A program made the position numbers and the translations under genes. 64,000 nucleotides of DNA, from assembly GCF_033568475.1 (NCBI RefSeq), contig NC_133121.1, forward strand, positions 29,867,374 through 29,931,373, in the 5' to 3' direction. Source of the stretch: Henckelia pumila (lineage: Eukaryota > Streptophyta > Magnoliopsida > Lamiales > Gesneriaceae). How positions within the stretch are numbered: the stretch's first letter is position 1; each line of letters begins with the position of its first letter. Shown one piece after another: positions 1 to 11,566 of this stretch. A model generated the notes under the pieces. It searched no databases and was not told the origin of the DNA. It was given only the letters and a program-made list of their open reading frames with translations.

Positions 1-849
1 AACATGCATACAATCATAATATCAAATATTATATAGGATGATCTATTCCATTTCTAATTGACCCGTGGTTGCCAATCACGGGTCTTAGTCCAATCCTAGG
101 TAATATGCAGTATGCAATGCAATCCTATTACATGTGCTTCCAATTTACATTTCTTCAGTCTTTATTGTCTGCTGGGCCCACCATCTTCAAATCTTGATCT
201 CCCACTAAATCTAATGCATTTACAATAAATAACAATGACAAGTAGGGGATACATTTTTAGGGGTGGGAACGGGCTATAAACCAAGCCCACTTTTATTACA
301 TATGACATTCATATCGGGCCATAAACCAGGCTCATTAATAAAACCAACAACAATAAAAACAAAATGTAAATTCCTAACATACACCTACAAAATTGGTCAT
401 GGCAATCGATCATCCTTATCCAATAACATTTAATTCAAAATTAATTTATTGGATAACATGCAGTGGCAATTCAAATTTAAACAAGATAAAATCATATTTT
501 ATATATAAAATCTCATTTCACATATAAAATCATATTTTATCTCTATATCAAATAAAATCATATTTTATCTATAAAATCCAATTTTACAAATAAAATCATA
601 TTTTACTCAATATATCATAAGATCATATCTTATCATCAATTGTACCAAAATAATTGATTTCAAAATTCAATTTACGGATAAAACATTAAAATTTTTCCAA
701 AAATTCAAATTTATCCAAAATCAATTTTAAAATTTACGGACTCGAACAATTCGATCCGAAATCTCGTGAACCAATCAAAAACAATTTTTGACCGGACCAA
801 AAATAAAATTTTATCACATTAAAATTAATTTTAAATAAAAATTTAATTT

Positions 850-1215
850 TTCCCGCGGGCCGCCCGGGACACTCCCGGGCCGGCCCGCACCCGGGGCGCA
901 GGCCGGGGGCAGCCCGGCTGCCCCCTTAGGGCAGCGACTCTCGCTGCCCTGGCGGCGCCTGGTGCCGCCGCTCGGCGCCGCCCTGGGCAGCGCCGAGCGC
1001 TGCCCTGCGCAGCGCCCGGCGCTGCGCTGGGCAGCGCACTGCACTGCCCTGGGCGGCGCCGTGCGCCCCCTTTGGGCGGCGATGTTCGCCGCCCTGGGCG
1101 GCGCCGTGCGCCCCCTTTGGGCGGCGATGTTCGCCGCCCTGGGCGGCGCCGTGCGCCTCCCCCGGGGGCAGCGACCATCACCGCCCCCTCCGGGCAGCGA
1201 TCCAATCGCTGCCCG
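850..1215 (-). repeat. GC-rich tract with 45-bp tandem repeats in the retroelement leader
   Basis: About 365 bases of very GC- and CpG-rich sequence sit inside AT-rich leader DNA. From about 1,047 a 45-base unit repeats about 2.5 times (starts near 1,047, 1,092 and 1,137). Motifs like GGGCAGCGA and GGGCGGCG recur through the tract. The matching tract in the other unit (about 5,395-5,512) is only about 115 bases, so this copy has expanded. The ORFs seen across it are low-complexity and not credible proteins. Confidence 0.85.
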
Positions 1216-1331
1216 GGTTTTGCCCCGAAAAAAAAAAAAAATTTATTTAAAAATATTTATTTTGTTTCAAAAACCGAGACTCAAAAATTTTGTACAATTG
1301 ATTAATTCAATCGTTTGATCTGAGCAACCTT

Positions 1332-1343
1332 GCTCTGATACCA
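1332..1343 (-). other. tRNA-Met primer binding site
   Basis: On the minus strand the sequence is TGGTATCAGAGC, the usual primer site for initiator tRNA-Met. It is one base from the LTR end at 1,345. It fixes the minus orientation and the LTR boundary. The second unit has the same site at 5,601-5,612 with one changed base. Confidence 0.9.
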
Positions 1344-1344
1344 C

Positions 1345-3199
1345 TGTTGGAAAAAACTGGCGGTCAGATCAATCACGATTGATACCCGGTGCAGCGGAAG
1401 TTTAAAAATTTTATCATGGAACAATTCCATGGTGTGGGTATCAACCATTCAACGATTAAATTATTGTGTGTGTAAAATTCAAATAACAATTAATTAAATT
1501 TTACCTTCAATCTCGAATCGAGATTAATGGACACCACACAGATTTCTCTGCGCTTCTTGTATCTCCCAGGAACTGATGAACTCCTTCAATCAGGTCCACG
1601 AATGGGGTTTAAATCCCTCTGATAGATTGCACTAGAAAATCTATCAGAAGTTTTTCTGCGAAGAGATTAAACGAATCTGATTCGTTATTCCTGACTGCGA
1701 TTCAAAATCACAGACCGAAATTTCTCGGGCAGAGAACAGGGAGGGGACGGCCGAAAACTTTTGAGAGAGAGGAGGGTTTCGATTTTCTGTCTCAAAAATT
1801 ATGAGCTGTTGTGTCTAATTTCTGTACTGCAATAACTTATTTATAATGCAGGCCACTAACACCTTAGGGCCCATTAGTCATAAGTTGAAGCCCGACAAGC
1901 AAAGCCCGCTCGTTCAGAAATTAATATAAAATTCATCGTGACTCCGATTGATAAACCGATTTTACCAATGTGCACAGAAACCATTTCTGCACATTTTAAA
2001 GTCAAAATAAATTTTCCTGAATCCGAATTCAGTGGTTTCCTAAAATGTCCATCCCTATGTCATTTTAGGAAATCCTACTCCCTTACTCTTATTTAAGAAG
2101 TCCAACTCCTTAGTTCATTAAATTTAACTCTTTAAATTTAACTATCTCAACGGGGATTAAAACTCCATTACACTGTGTGACCCTCAATGGTTCAGGGATA
2201 CAGCTAGCCGTGGGCTCACAACTCCTTGTGACTCGGAACAACACTTTTCGACTTGCCCAACAAATCATGGTAAAGCGCCTAGCCCATGATTCCCTAGGTA
2301 TCACTGATAGTGCCTACAAGAACCAGTAGATTTTGGTTAGCGTACAGTACGGTCCCTTCATCCATATATCCCGATCGAATCAACAACCATTGGTATATCG
2401 AGAGTCGCTCAAGATTCGATAACTATGCAATGCATCTTGAAGATCAAATTAGTGACATCGCATGTGCTACTAAGAAACCATTTCTTAAATCACATCAAGT
2501 ACTCTGGCCAGAGATTTGTCACACTAATATCTCCTCAGATCGCATAGGATATCCACACTCGCAAGTATGTGGTGAATCCTTGACAACAATGCATTGACTC
2601 CTATATGTGTCGTAACTGTACCCAATCTCGACACCTGATGACCCCCATAGAGTCGGTAAACGAGTCAAAGCACAGCACTAGCATATAGAGTCTCCATGAT
2701 GTTTCAAGTCGTAAGGACTAATGGTGTACAACCAAAACCGCGGACTTTATCCACTCGATAAGTGATAACCACTTGGAAAGTCCGGATAGGGTAGTTCGAT
2801 TATTCATCCTATGAATATCCATTTGCATGCTTCGAACATCTCCATGTTCCCTACCAATGAAACGTGGTACTCCGCATCGCAAATGCTAGTCTCAAACTCG
2901 AGCGATCCTTATCCTTATTATCGGACGGCTCAATCGACTAGGAACGGTTTTTAGAATATACAGTGACTATAAGATGTATTTCATGATAGACATCTCCATG
3001 TTCTACCACATCTTACATACACTATAGTATATTCAAGGTCTTTATCAAAACAACAATAGTATATCACAATATAACAATATGAAGTAATATAAAGTCATTG
3101 CCATAAAAGTGTAAATAATATTAAACAAAAGATTGTTTATACAAAGAGTCATCAAAGCCCATAGCCACACAGTTGGCTCACTGGGCACCCACTCTTACA
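1345..3199 (-). repeat. LTR (3' LTR of the gag-only element)
   Basis: A 1,855-base LTR starting TGTTGGAAAA and ending CTCTTACA on the + strand. It matches the LTR at 5,614-7,455 and, in inverted orientation, the solo LTR at 12,466-14,312. It is followed on its left by a primer site and leader, so in the tandem array it also acts as 5' LTR of the next unit. Confidence 0.85.
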
Positions 3200-3870
3200 C
3201 GTTTCTTACCCTTTGTACTTGGCCCCTTCTTAGCAGAGGAAGAGGAGCCCACCAAGAGAACCGGTTTATCCTTCTTTAAAGTGGCTTCATAAGTTACAAG
3301 CATATTGATCATCTCTTCAAGGGAGGCCTCTATCTTGTTCATATTGAAATTCACCACAAATCCGTCAAACGAAGAAGGAAGAGAGAGAAGTAATAAGTCC
3401 ACATTGAGTTCATGCTTCAATACCAAATCAAGCGTTACCAACTTCTGTATGAGCCAAATCACGCGTACCCCATGATCACGGACCGAAGTCCCTTCACGCA
3501 TGCGACACGTCATTAACTCTTTTACAGTAGCGAACCTTTCAGCTCTCGATTGAGCCCCAAAAAGTTCCTTGAGTTGTACGTGAATGTCAGCAGCATTCAC
3601 GGTATCCTCAAATCGCCTCTGGAGTTCATCAGACATCGAGGCTTGCATATAGCATTTGGCCTTGATATCATGGTCCCACCATGTATCAAGTTTGGCCAAC
3701 TCTTCCGGACTTATGTCAGCTGGTGCTTCCTTCGGAGGAGATTTTTCTAACACGTAGAGCATCTTCTCCGAGGTCAAGACAATCTTCAACTTACGGAACC
3801 ATTCCGTATAGTTTGCGCCAGTCAGTTTATTTTGTTCGAGAATAGAGAATAGTGGATTGCGCGAATTCAT
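3178..3870 (-). CDS. gag: Copia-type Gag protein (UBN2-like), intact short ORF
   Basis: A 230-residue ORF from an ATG at 3,870. I recognise the Copia Gag layout: an N-terminal motif KLTGANYTEWFRKLKIVL, then helical sequence with ELFGAQSRAERFATVKEL and a segment with LLSLPSSFDGFVVNF, all typical of the UBN2/Gag family that packages retroelement RNA in cytoplasmic particles. No CCHC zinc knuckle is present; the ORF ends in a lysine/arginine-rich tail. The last seven codons and the stop fall inside the 3' LTR, suggesting that everything between gag and the LTR was deleted. The ORF has no internal stop. Ten further codons upstream are open but lack an ATG. An intact gag in an element with no pol suggests it was kept, or that the copy is young. 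Confidence 0.85.
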   Translation of the reverse strand: MNSRNPLFSILEQNKLTGANYTEWFRKLKIVLTSEKMLYVLEKSPPKEAPADISPEELAKLDTWWDHDIKAKCYMQASMSDELQRRFEDTVNAADIHVQLKELFGAQSRAERFATVKELMTCRMREGTSVRDHGVRVIWLIQKLVTLDLVLKHELNVDLLLLSLPSSFDGFVVNFNMNKIEASLEEMINMLVTYEATLKKDKPVLLVGSSSSAKKGPSTKGKKRVRVGAQ

Positions 3871-5613
3871 CTTAATGAAATACTGAAAAGAAACAGACAA
3901 TAATCAGTGATTGTTTAATTAATTTACTAAGACATAAAATAGGCGAAATTTATTTTATGAATCTCACTCCCACTATTTTAACGATTTCACTACCCTCTAG
4001 TGAAAACGGGAAACTGTTTTCCTTAGTGGGAACATGGAGTCCAATTGACAAACTATGGTCCCGAATAATATCAGCCAACCATAATTTTCAAAAGGTAGAG
4101 CCCAATTGCTTCCAAAGCAACCTCCACGTTTTTACCTCATGTCCAATAAGGGCCCAATAATATGACGCCGTTTATTGTGACATGTCAAGATGACCCATCA
4201 ATATTAAGTTGTGATGGACGGTCGCCATGTGGATCCCCCAATAATATGAGCCGATCCCATGGGAGTTTCACCCAACTTACAACATGTGTCGATCCAATGT
4301 ACAGCTTTCCGACGAACGGGCCCCCCCAATAATATGAGCCGGACCGTATCCGCGGGTAGCATCTCATACATTGATCGTTGATGGAAGGTAGGAACATTTA
4401 AACAATATTTAAATTTCCTTTATTTATCTTGATATCAATTTTAAATCATATTTAAAATGAGGGATTTTAATTTTGAAAATTTGTCTCATCATTTAAAATT
4501 TGTATGCTTGCGGGATTCATACAATTTAGTCTAAAACATGCATACAACGATAATATCATATATTATATAGGATGATCGATTCCATTTCTAATCGACCCGT
4601 GGTTGCCAATCACGAGTCTAAGTCCAATCCTAGGTAATATGCAGGTATGCAATGCAATTCTATTACATTGAGCTTCCAATTTACATTTCTTCAGTCTTTA
4701 TTGTCTGCTGGGCCCACCTCCGTCTTCAAATCTTCATCTCCCACTAAGTCTAATGTATTTACAATAAATAACTATGACAAGTAGGGGATACATTTTAAGG
4801 GGTGGGAACGGGCCATAAACCAGGCCCACTTTTATTACATAGACAATTCATATTGGGCCATAAACCAGGCCCATTAATAAATCCAACAACAATAAAAAAA
4901 CAAATGTAAATTCCCTAACATACAACTACAAAATTGGTCATGGCAATCGATCATCCTTATCCAATAATATTTAATTCAAAATTAATTTATTGGATAACAT
5001 GCAATGGCAATTAAATTTAAAAAGGATAAAATCATATTCCATATATAAAATCTTATTTTACATACAAAATCATATTTTATCTTTTTATCAAATAAAATCA
5101 TATTTTACATATAAAATCCAATTTTATACATAAAATCATATTTTACTCAATATATCCATAAGATCATATCTTATCATCAATTGTACCAAAAATAATTAAT
5201 TTCATAAAATCTGATTTAACGGATAAAATCTATAAATTTTCCAAAAATTCAAATTTATCCAAAAATCAATTTTAAAATTTTCGGACTCGAACAATTCGAT
5301 CCGACGCCTCGTGGACCAATCAAAAACAATTTTCGATCGGACCAAAAATAGAATTTTAACATATTAAAATTTTAATTAAAATAAAAAATAAATTTTCCCG
5401 GGCCGCCCGGGACGATCCCGGGCAGCCCGCGCCCCAAAAGGGGCTCGGGCTGGGCAGCCCATCGCTGCCCCTTGGGCAGCGACGATCGCTGCCCGTGTTT
5501 TGCCCGTCAAAAATTTTAAATTTTTATTTTCTTTCAAAAACCGAGGCTTAAAAAATTTTTGTACAATTGATTAATTTAATCGCTTGATCTGAGCAACCTG
5601 TCTCTGATACCAC
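3871..5613 (-). mobile_element. Leader of the gag-only element
   Basis: Untranslated leader between the 5' LTR and gag. From right to left it holds the primer site (5,601-5,612, TGGTATCAGAGA on the minus strand), about 90 bases of spacer, a short GC-rich tract (about 5,395-5,512), an AT-rich stretch with repeated AAAATCATATTTTA motifs (about 5,020-5,175), and near gag a part with two CCCAATAATATGAGCC motifs (about 4,228-4,340). No coding sequence is supported. A packaging or translation role is only a guess. Confidence 0.7.
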
Positions 5614-7455
5614 TGTTGGAAAACGGTGATCAGATCAATCAGAATTGATACCCGATTCAGCGAAAGTTTTAAAATTTTATATGGAACGATTCCATATCAT
5701 GGGTATCAAAACATTACGATTAAATTGTGCGTGTAAAAATTAAATAACAATTAAATTTTTACCTCCAATCTCGAAACGAGATTATGGACACCAACAGATA
5801 ACTCTGCTCTTGTTGTATATCCCAGGAACTGATGGACGAACAATTCTTCAATCAGGTCCACGAATAGAAGTTTAATCCCTCTGATAGATTGCACTAGAAA
5901 ATCTATCAGAAGTTTCTACGAAGAGAATTAACGAATTTGATCCGTTAAACCAGACTGCAAATTCAAAATTCACAGGCTGGAATTTTTCGAGCAGAGAGGG
6001 AGAGGGGGCAGCGGCCACAGTAGGGAAAAACTAGGGTTTTCGAAAATTGTGACCTCTGTTGTATAATTTCTGTACTGCAATAACTTATTTATAATGTGGG
6101 CTGCTAACAGGTTAGGGCCCATTAGTCATAAGTTCAAGCCTGACAAGCAAAGCCCACATGTTCAGAAATTAATATAAAATTCATCGTGACTCAGATTGAT
6201 AAACCAATTTCACCAATGTGCACAGAAACCATTTCTGCATCTTTTAAAGTCAAGATAAATTTTCTGAATCCGAATTCAGTGATTTCCAAAAAATGCCCAT
6301 CCCTATGTCATTTTAGGAAATCTTACTCTTCTACTCTGATATAAGAAGTCCTACTTCTTTGTTCATTAAATTTAACTCTTTAAATTTAACTATCTCAACG
6401 GGGATTAAAAATCCATTACTTGTGTGACCTTCAATGGTTCAGGGATACAGCTAGTCGTGGGCTCACAACTCCTTGTGACTCGGAACAACAATTTCCGACT
6501 TGCCCATCGAATCATGGTAAGAGCGCCTAGCAACATCGCCCCATGATTCCCTAGGTATCACTGATAGTGTCTGCAAGAACCAATAGATTTTGGTTAGCGT
6601 ACAGTACGGTCCCTTCATCCATATATCCCGATCGAATCAACAACCATTGATAAATCGAGAGTCGTTCGAGATTCGATAACTATGCAATGCATCTTGAAGA
6701 TCAAATAGTGACATCGCATGTGCTACTAAGAAACCATTTCTTAAAACACATCATGTACTCTGGCAGAGATTCGTCACACTAATATCTCCTCAGATTGCAT
6801 AGGATATCCACACTCGCAAGTATGTGGTGAATCCTTGACAACAAAGCATCGACTCCTATATGTGTCGTAACTGTACCCAATCCCGACACCTGATGACCCC
6901 AATAGAGTCGGTAAACCAGTCAAAGTACAGTACTAGCATATAGAGTCTCAATGATGTTTCAAGTAGTAAGGACTAATGGTGTACAACCAAAACCGCGGAC
7001 TTTATCCACTCGATAAGTGATAACCGCTTGGAAAGTCCGGATAGGGTAGTTCGATCATTCATCGTATGAATATCCATTTGCATGCTTTGAACATCTCTAT
7101 GTTCCATACCAATGAAACGTGGTACTCGGCATCGCAAATGCTAGTCTCAATCTCGAGCGATCCTTATCCTTATTAACGGACGTCTCAATCGACTAGGAAC
7201 CGTTTAGAATATACAGTGACTATAAGATGTGTTTCATGATAGCCATCCCCATGTGCCACCACATCTTACATACACTATAGTATATTCAAGGTCTTCATCT
7301 AAACATCTTATAGTATGTCACAACATAATAATATGATAAAAGATAAAGTGAACGCCATTATAAAAGTGTATATTATATTAAACAAAAGATTGTTTATACA
7401 TAGAGTCATCAAAGCCCTTAGCCACAAGTTGGCTCACCGGGCACCCACTCTTTCA
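5614..7455 (-). repeat. LTR (5' LTR of the gag-only element)
   Basis: A 1,842-base LTR starting TGTTGGAAAACGG and ending CCACTCTTTCA on the + strand. It is similar but clearly not identical to the other LTR, so the pair is not brand new. Its right end is a sharp junction with the Gypsy integrase sequence. The five bases next to it (7,456-7,460, CATGC) should be the target duplication. Confidence 0.85.
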
Positions 7456-8075
7456 CATGCCACTTTATGTCTAACCCCATATTTTGTCAGTAATGAATTA
7501 AAAATCTTATTGCAGAAATGTGTACCTTCATCACTGATAATGGCCCTTGGCGTTCCAAACCTCGTGAAAATATTTTTCTGTACAAACTTTACCACTACAC
7601 GAGATTCATTAGTGGGGGTGGCGATTGCTTCCACCAGTTTCAAAACATAATCAACAACCAACAAAATATAAGATTGACCAAAAGAGAGGGGAAATGGTCC
7701 CATAAAATCAATACCTCAAACATCAAATAATTCAACTTCTAAAATATTTGTAAGGGGTAATTCATGACGCCTAGATATATTACCCATCCTTTGACATCTA
7801 TCACAAGCTTTTACCAAGGTATAACTGTCTTTAAATAAAGTTGGCCAATAAAAACCAGACTGAAGTACCTTGGCGGCTGTTCGTGAGGCTCCAAAGTGAC
7901 CGCCATATGGTGCAGAGTGACATTGTTCCAAAATTTCTTTTGCTTCAGCTTCATCCACACATCTCCTTATCACTTGATCCGAACACTTCTTGTACACAAA
8001 CGGATCATCCCATAGATAAAACTTGACATCATGGAAAAATTTCTTCCTTTGGTGATGATTAAGATTTGGAGGCAA
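7456..8075 (-). pseudogene. Gypsy integrase, truncated
   Basis: Two reading frames carry the zinc-binding N-terminal domain (8,075 to 7,716) and the start of the catalytic core (7,703 to 7,456). The zinc domain shows CHSAPYGGHFGASRTAAKVL and CDRCQRMGNIS, the HHCC type. The core shows the first Asp in VVDY and the second in ISDEGTHF; the catalytic Glu is missing because the gag-only element's LTR interrupts the gene at 7,455. The open frame reads on for a few codons into that LTR and stops there. A frameshift near 7,710 separates the two parts. Confidence 0.85.
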
Positions 8076-8128
8076 AACCCCACAAGAAAGAAAATTAGCA
8101 AAGTCAGCAAACCAAGGAAGTTTAGAAT

Positions 8129-8743
8129 TTACCTAAAAAAGATGCTCATCAGGAAATTTCTCCTTGATGAGTTCATATTCAGCTTTTCCTTCCAATCCAA
8201 GCGAGACAGATGATCCGCCACTAAATTTTCACTCACTTTCTTGTCTCTAATTTCAAAATCAAACTCTTGTAGTAAGAGTATCCATCGAATCAATCTTTTC
8301 TTGGCATCCTTCTTGGCAAAGAGATAGCGAATTGCTGCATGGTTAGTATAAACAATTACTTTTGATCCAATGAGATAGGACCTGAATTTGTCGAAGGAGA
8401 AAACCACAGCCAACATCTTTTTTTCCGTAGTAGTGTAATTCTGTTGTGCTCCGTCAAGAGTGCGGCTGGCGTAATAAATCGCCCAAAACAACTTATCTCT
8501 TTGCTGCCCCAAAACTGCTCCCACAGCATAATCGCTGGCATCACACATCACTTCAAACGGATCTTTCCAGTCAAGCACAATCATAATAGGCGCAGAAATT
8601 AGTGCCTCCTTGATCTTTGTGAATGCCTGCAAACACGCATCATCAAAAATAAAAGATGTATCTTTTTCTAACAAATTACATAAAGGCTTAGTAATTTTTG
8701 AAAAATCTCTAATAAAACGAAGATAAAACCCGGCGTGTCCCAA
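8129..8743 (-). pseudogene. Gypsy RNase H region
   Basis: This frame holds the end of the RT and the RNase H domain of the Athila-like element. It starts with the connection motif [16 protein letters not shown], contains [16 protein letters not shown] (RNase H start, with the catalytic Asp), [19 protein letters not shown], and ends with [10 protein letters not shown], the usual hinge before integrase. A frameshift near 8,745 separates it from the upstream RT frame and another gap separates it from the integrase. RNase H removes the RNA template during reverse transcription. Confidence 0.85.
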
Positions 8744-10023
8744 GAAACTTCTATGGCTTTCACATTATTTGGCGGTGGAAGCTTTTCAATCGCAACCACT
8801 TTTGCTCGATCCACCTCAAACCCATTAGATGACACTTTATGCCCAAGTACGATGCCTTCTTGCACCATGAAGTGGCATTTTTCCCAGTTCAGCACTAGAT
8901 TTTTCTCTTGGCAGTGCTGCAAAACAAGGGTCAGATTGTGCAAACAATGATCAAAAGAAGACCCAAACGCAGAAAAATCATCCATAAAAATTTCCATGAC
9001 TTCTTCCACCATGTCAGAAAAAATTGTCATCATGCACCACTGAAAAGTAGCCGGTGCATTACACAAACCAAATGGCATTCTCCTAAAAGCATAAGTACCA
9101 TAGGGACATGTGAAAGTTGTTTTCTCTTGATCCTCTGGCACTATAACAATTTGATTGTAGCCAGAATATCCATCTAAAAAATAGTAATGTTTATAACCTG
9201 CCAACCTGTCAAGCATTTGATCAATAAGAGGAAGAGGAAAATGATATTTCCTAGTAGCCTTATTCAACCTTCTATAATCAATGCAAACTCTCCAACCAGT
9301 AATAGTACGAGTCGAGATCAACTCGTTTTTCTCATTTTTTACCACAGTCATACCTCCCTTTTTCGGCACAACCTGTACTGGCGACACCCACGAACTGTCA
9401 GATATAGCATATATAATACCAGCATTTAATAATTTCAACACCTCAGCTTTTACCACTTCTTTCATCGCAGGATTTAATCTCCTTTGATGATCAACATAAG
9501 GACTATATGAATCCTCCATTAAAATCTTATGCATGCAAATATTGGGACTAATTCCCTTGATATCTGAAATTGACCAACCCAAAGCAGATTTAAATTTTCT
9601 CAAAACTCTTAATAATTTATCTTTTTCATCAGGAGTAAGAGAAGATGAAATAATTACCGAGTTAATGGAATTTTCTCCCAAAAATACATAGCATAAATGA
9701 GCAGGCAGTTCTTTCAATTCAGGAGTAGAAGAAACTGGTGCCTCTTTTTCGACTTCCTCAGACAATGCTTTAATTTTGTCTTGGCCATCTTTTTCCTTTG
9801 GCAAACTTTCAAGAGCAAGAAATTGCTCTCTAAATTCCCAATCATCCCCCTCAAATTGGGTTATGTAATTAATTAAGCACCTCGCCAAAGCGTCCTCCAA
9901 TTCCAATCCTGCACCAAAATTTATTTTCATGAGAATCAGATGACTCAATTCGATTACAAGAATGTACCTCATCTTGGTATTTAATGGTTTTATAGATATT
10001 GAAGGTGACAGCTTCACCACCAA
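8668..10023 (-). pseudogene. Gypsy reverse transcriptase
   Basis: A long open frame with most of an Athila-type RT. Visible motifs are WRVCIDYRRLNKATRKYHFP, FLDGYSGYNQI, FTCPYGTYAFRRMPFGLCNAPATF and the active site FMDDFSAFG (the YxDD box with Phe in first place, normal for this lineage). The N-terminal part holds the linker between protease and RT. Its first 150 bases overlap the protease frame in a different phase, showing a frameshift near 9,910; a second frameshift near 8,745 cuts it from RNase H. Within its frame the RT core itself is uninterrupted. Confidence 0.88.
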
Positions 10024-11053
10024 CTCGTAGAGTTAGTTCACCCTCCTGCACATCAATTAACGCTCTGCCAGTCGCCAAGAATGGTTTTCCCAAAATTAGA
10101 GGGACATCTTGATCTTCTTCCATATCAAGCAGTACTACAAAGTCAGTAGGAAAAATAAACTTTTCTACTTTTACCAAGAAGTCTTCCACAACTCCTCGAG
10201 GATATGTCAGAGAACGGTCTGCCAATTGCAGAGTAACCGTGGTTGGTTTCACCTTGCCAAGCTCCAACGACCTGAAAATAGACAAAGGAATTAAATTAAT
10301 ACTTGCACCTAAATCACATAATTCCTTATTAACAGTAACACCACCAATAATACAAGGAATAGTAAAACTCCCTGGATCTTTCAATTTCTGTGGAAATTTC
10401 TTTTGTAGGATGGCGCTGCACTCCTCGGTCAATTTCACCGTTTCAAACTCTTCAATATTTCTCTTCCTCGCCATCACATCCTTCATGAATTTATCATAGT
10501 GTGGCATCTGCTCCAAAGCATCAGCGAATGGAATATTTATATGAATTTTCTTGAAGATGTAAATAAACTTTGAAAACTTCTCATCCAACGCTTTCTTCTT
10601 GAACCGCTGAGGATATGGCAGAACAGATTTTGGCACTGGCAGTTTCTCAGGCACAACTGCAGACTTGCTGGAATTTTGGCTAACAGATTTTTCAGACTCT
10701 ACCACAATCTCTTCAACTTCTTCATCATCCACTGCCTTCGGGTTATCAGTTCCAAGTTCTTTGCCACGTCTAAGAGTAACAGCCTTGCATTTATCCCTAG
10801 GATTAACCTCAGTGTTGTTAGGAAACACACCTCTCTGCTGATTATTCAATGCATTCGCCAGCTGACCAATTTGTGTTTCAAGATTTTTTATAGAAGCGCT
10901 CACATTGGTCAAGTGCGTCTCCATACTATCCAGCTTATTCTCATTCCTTTTAAATCTTGTGGATGATTTTGCAATAAAATTATTCACCAAATCTTCCAAC
11001 GATGCCTTACCCTCACCATTCTGAGTATTGAACCCCGGTGGAGGAGTCAACAC
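9869..11053 (-). pseudogene. Gypsy Gag C-terminal region and aspartic protease
   Basis: This frame carries the end of Gag, with a helical segment (ASIKNLETQIGQLANALNN) and acidic linker, followed by a retropepsin-like protease. The protease shows CDLGASINLIPLSIF around the catalytic Asp and VPLILGKPFLATGRALID, which matches the ILGRPFL flap region of Athila proteases. The N-terminal ALEQMPHYDKFMKDV motif is also typical of this lineage. The reading frame is lost near 9,910 before RT. Confidence 0.85.
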
Positions 11054-11081
11054 ATTGTTATTGTTTGAATAGGAAAAATTC

Positions 11082-11531
11082 TCATGATGATATATATTGG
11101 TTGGGAACAGGATTACCTCGATAGTTGTTGTAATTCCTGTTGTTCACATATTGAGCTTGCTCCACACTCTCAAATCCATCACCAAAATTTACAGCAGTCG
11201 CCAGTGATGCTGTCTCAGTAGAATTTTGATTCCCTTTGGTCAGTGCAGCCAACTGTGTAGAAATAGTAGCCATCTGAGCAGTCAAAGCAGTGAATGCATC
11301 AACCTCACGAATTCCAGCAGGCTTCCTTATTGCAGATCTCTCACTCGACCACTGATAACTGTTAACAGTCATTTGTTCAAGCATCTCATAAGCATGTTCA
11401 GGAAATTTAGAAAATATTGAACCTCCAGCTGCAGCATCCACAGAAATCCTCGTTGGGCCATTCAAACCATTGTAGAATAGTTCGATCTGTTCCCAATCTG
11501 GAAAATTATGGTTCAGGCACTTCCTAAGCAA
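11082..11531 (-). pseudogene. Gypsy Gag, middle part
   Basis: Continuation of Gag in a shifted frame. It contains NHNFPDWEQIELFYNGLN and a segment with EHAYEMLEQMTVNSYQW, both typical of Athila-type Gag, then a Gln/Asn-rich tail. No zinc knuckle is visible. Frameshifts or stops near 11,550 and 11,065 separate it from the parts on either side. Confidence 0.8.
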
Positions 11532-11566
11532 TTCCTTGTACCACTCCCAAGCTTCATACAGTAGCT

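Larger units (their letters stand above)
1..1344 (-). mobile_element. Leader region of a second, truncated gag-only LTR element unit
   Basis: This stretch repeats, with many small differences, the leader found at about 4,537-5,613. Both share the AT-rich part, a GC-rich tract and a tRNA-Met primer site directly beside an LTR. Read on the minus strand it lies just downstream of the LTR at 1,345-3,199, where the leader of another element unit would be. The window edge cuts it, so a further gag and LTR may lie to the left. It has no credible coding sequence. Confidence 0.75.
1345..7455 (-). mobile_element. Gag-only (TR-GAG-like) LTR retroelement of Copia origin
   Basis: A 6.1-kb element on the minus strand. 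It has a 5' LTR at 5,614-7,455, a primer site at 5,601-5,612, a 1.7-kb leader, one gag ORF at 3,178-3,870 and a 3' LTR at 1,345-3,199. No protease, integrase, RT or RNase H is present anywhere between the LTRs, so it must be mobilised by another element. Elements built only from LTRs and gag are known in plants as TR-GAG. The right end interrupts the integrase gene of a Gypsy element at 7,455. The expected left-hand target duplication lies outside the window, because the left LTR runs on into another leader copy rather than into Gypsy sequence. Confidence 0.8.

Noticed and set aside
814..1318. Several long ORFs on both strands in the GC-rich tract
   Set aside because: They are low-complexity Arg/Ala/Pro/Gly translations of a tandem GC-rich repeat in a non-coding leader; GC-rich DNA lacks stops by composition.
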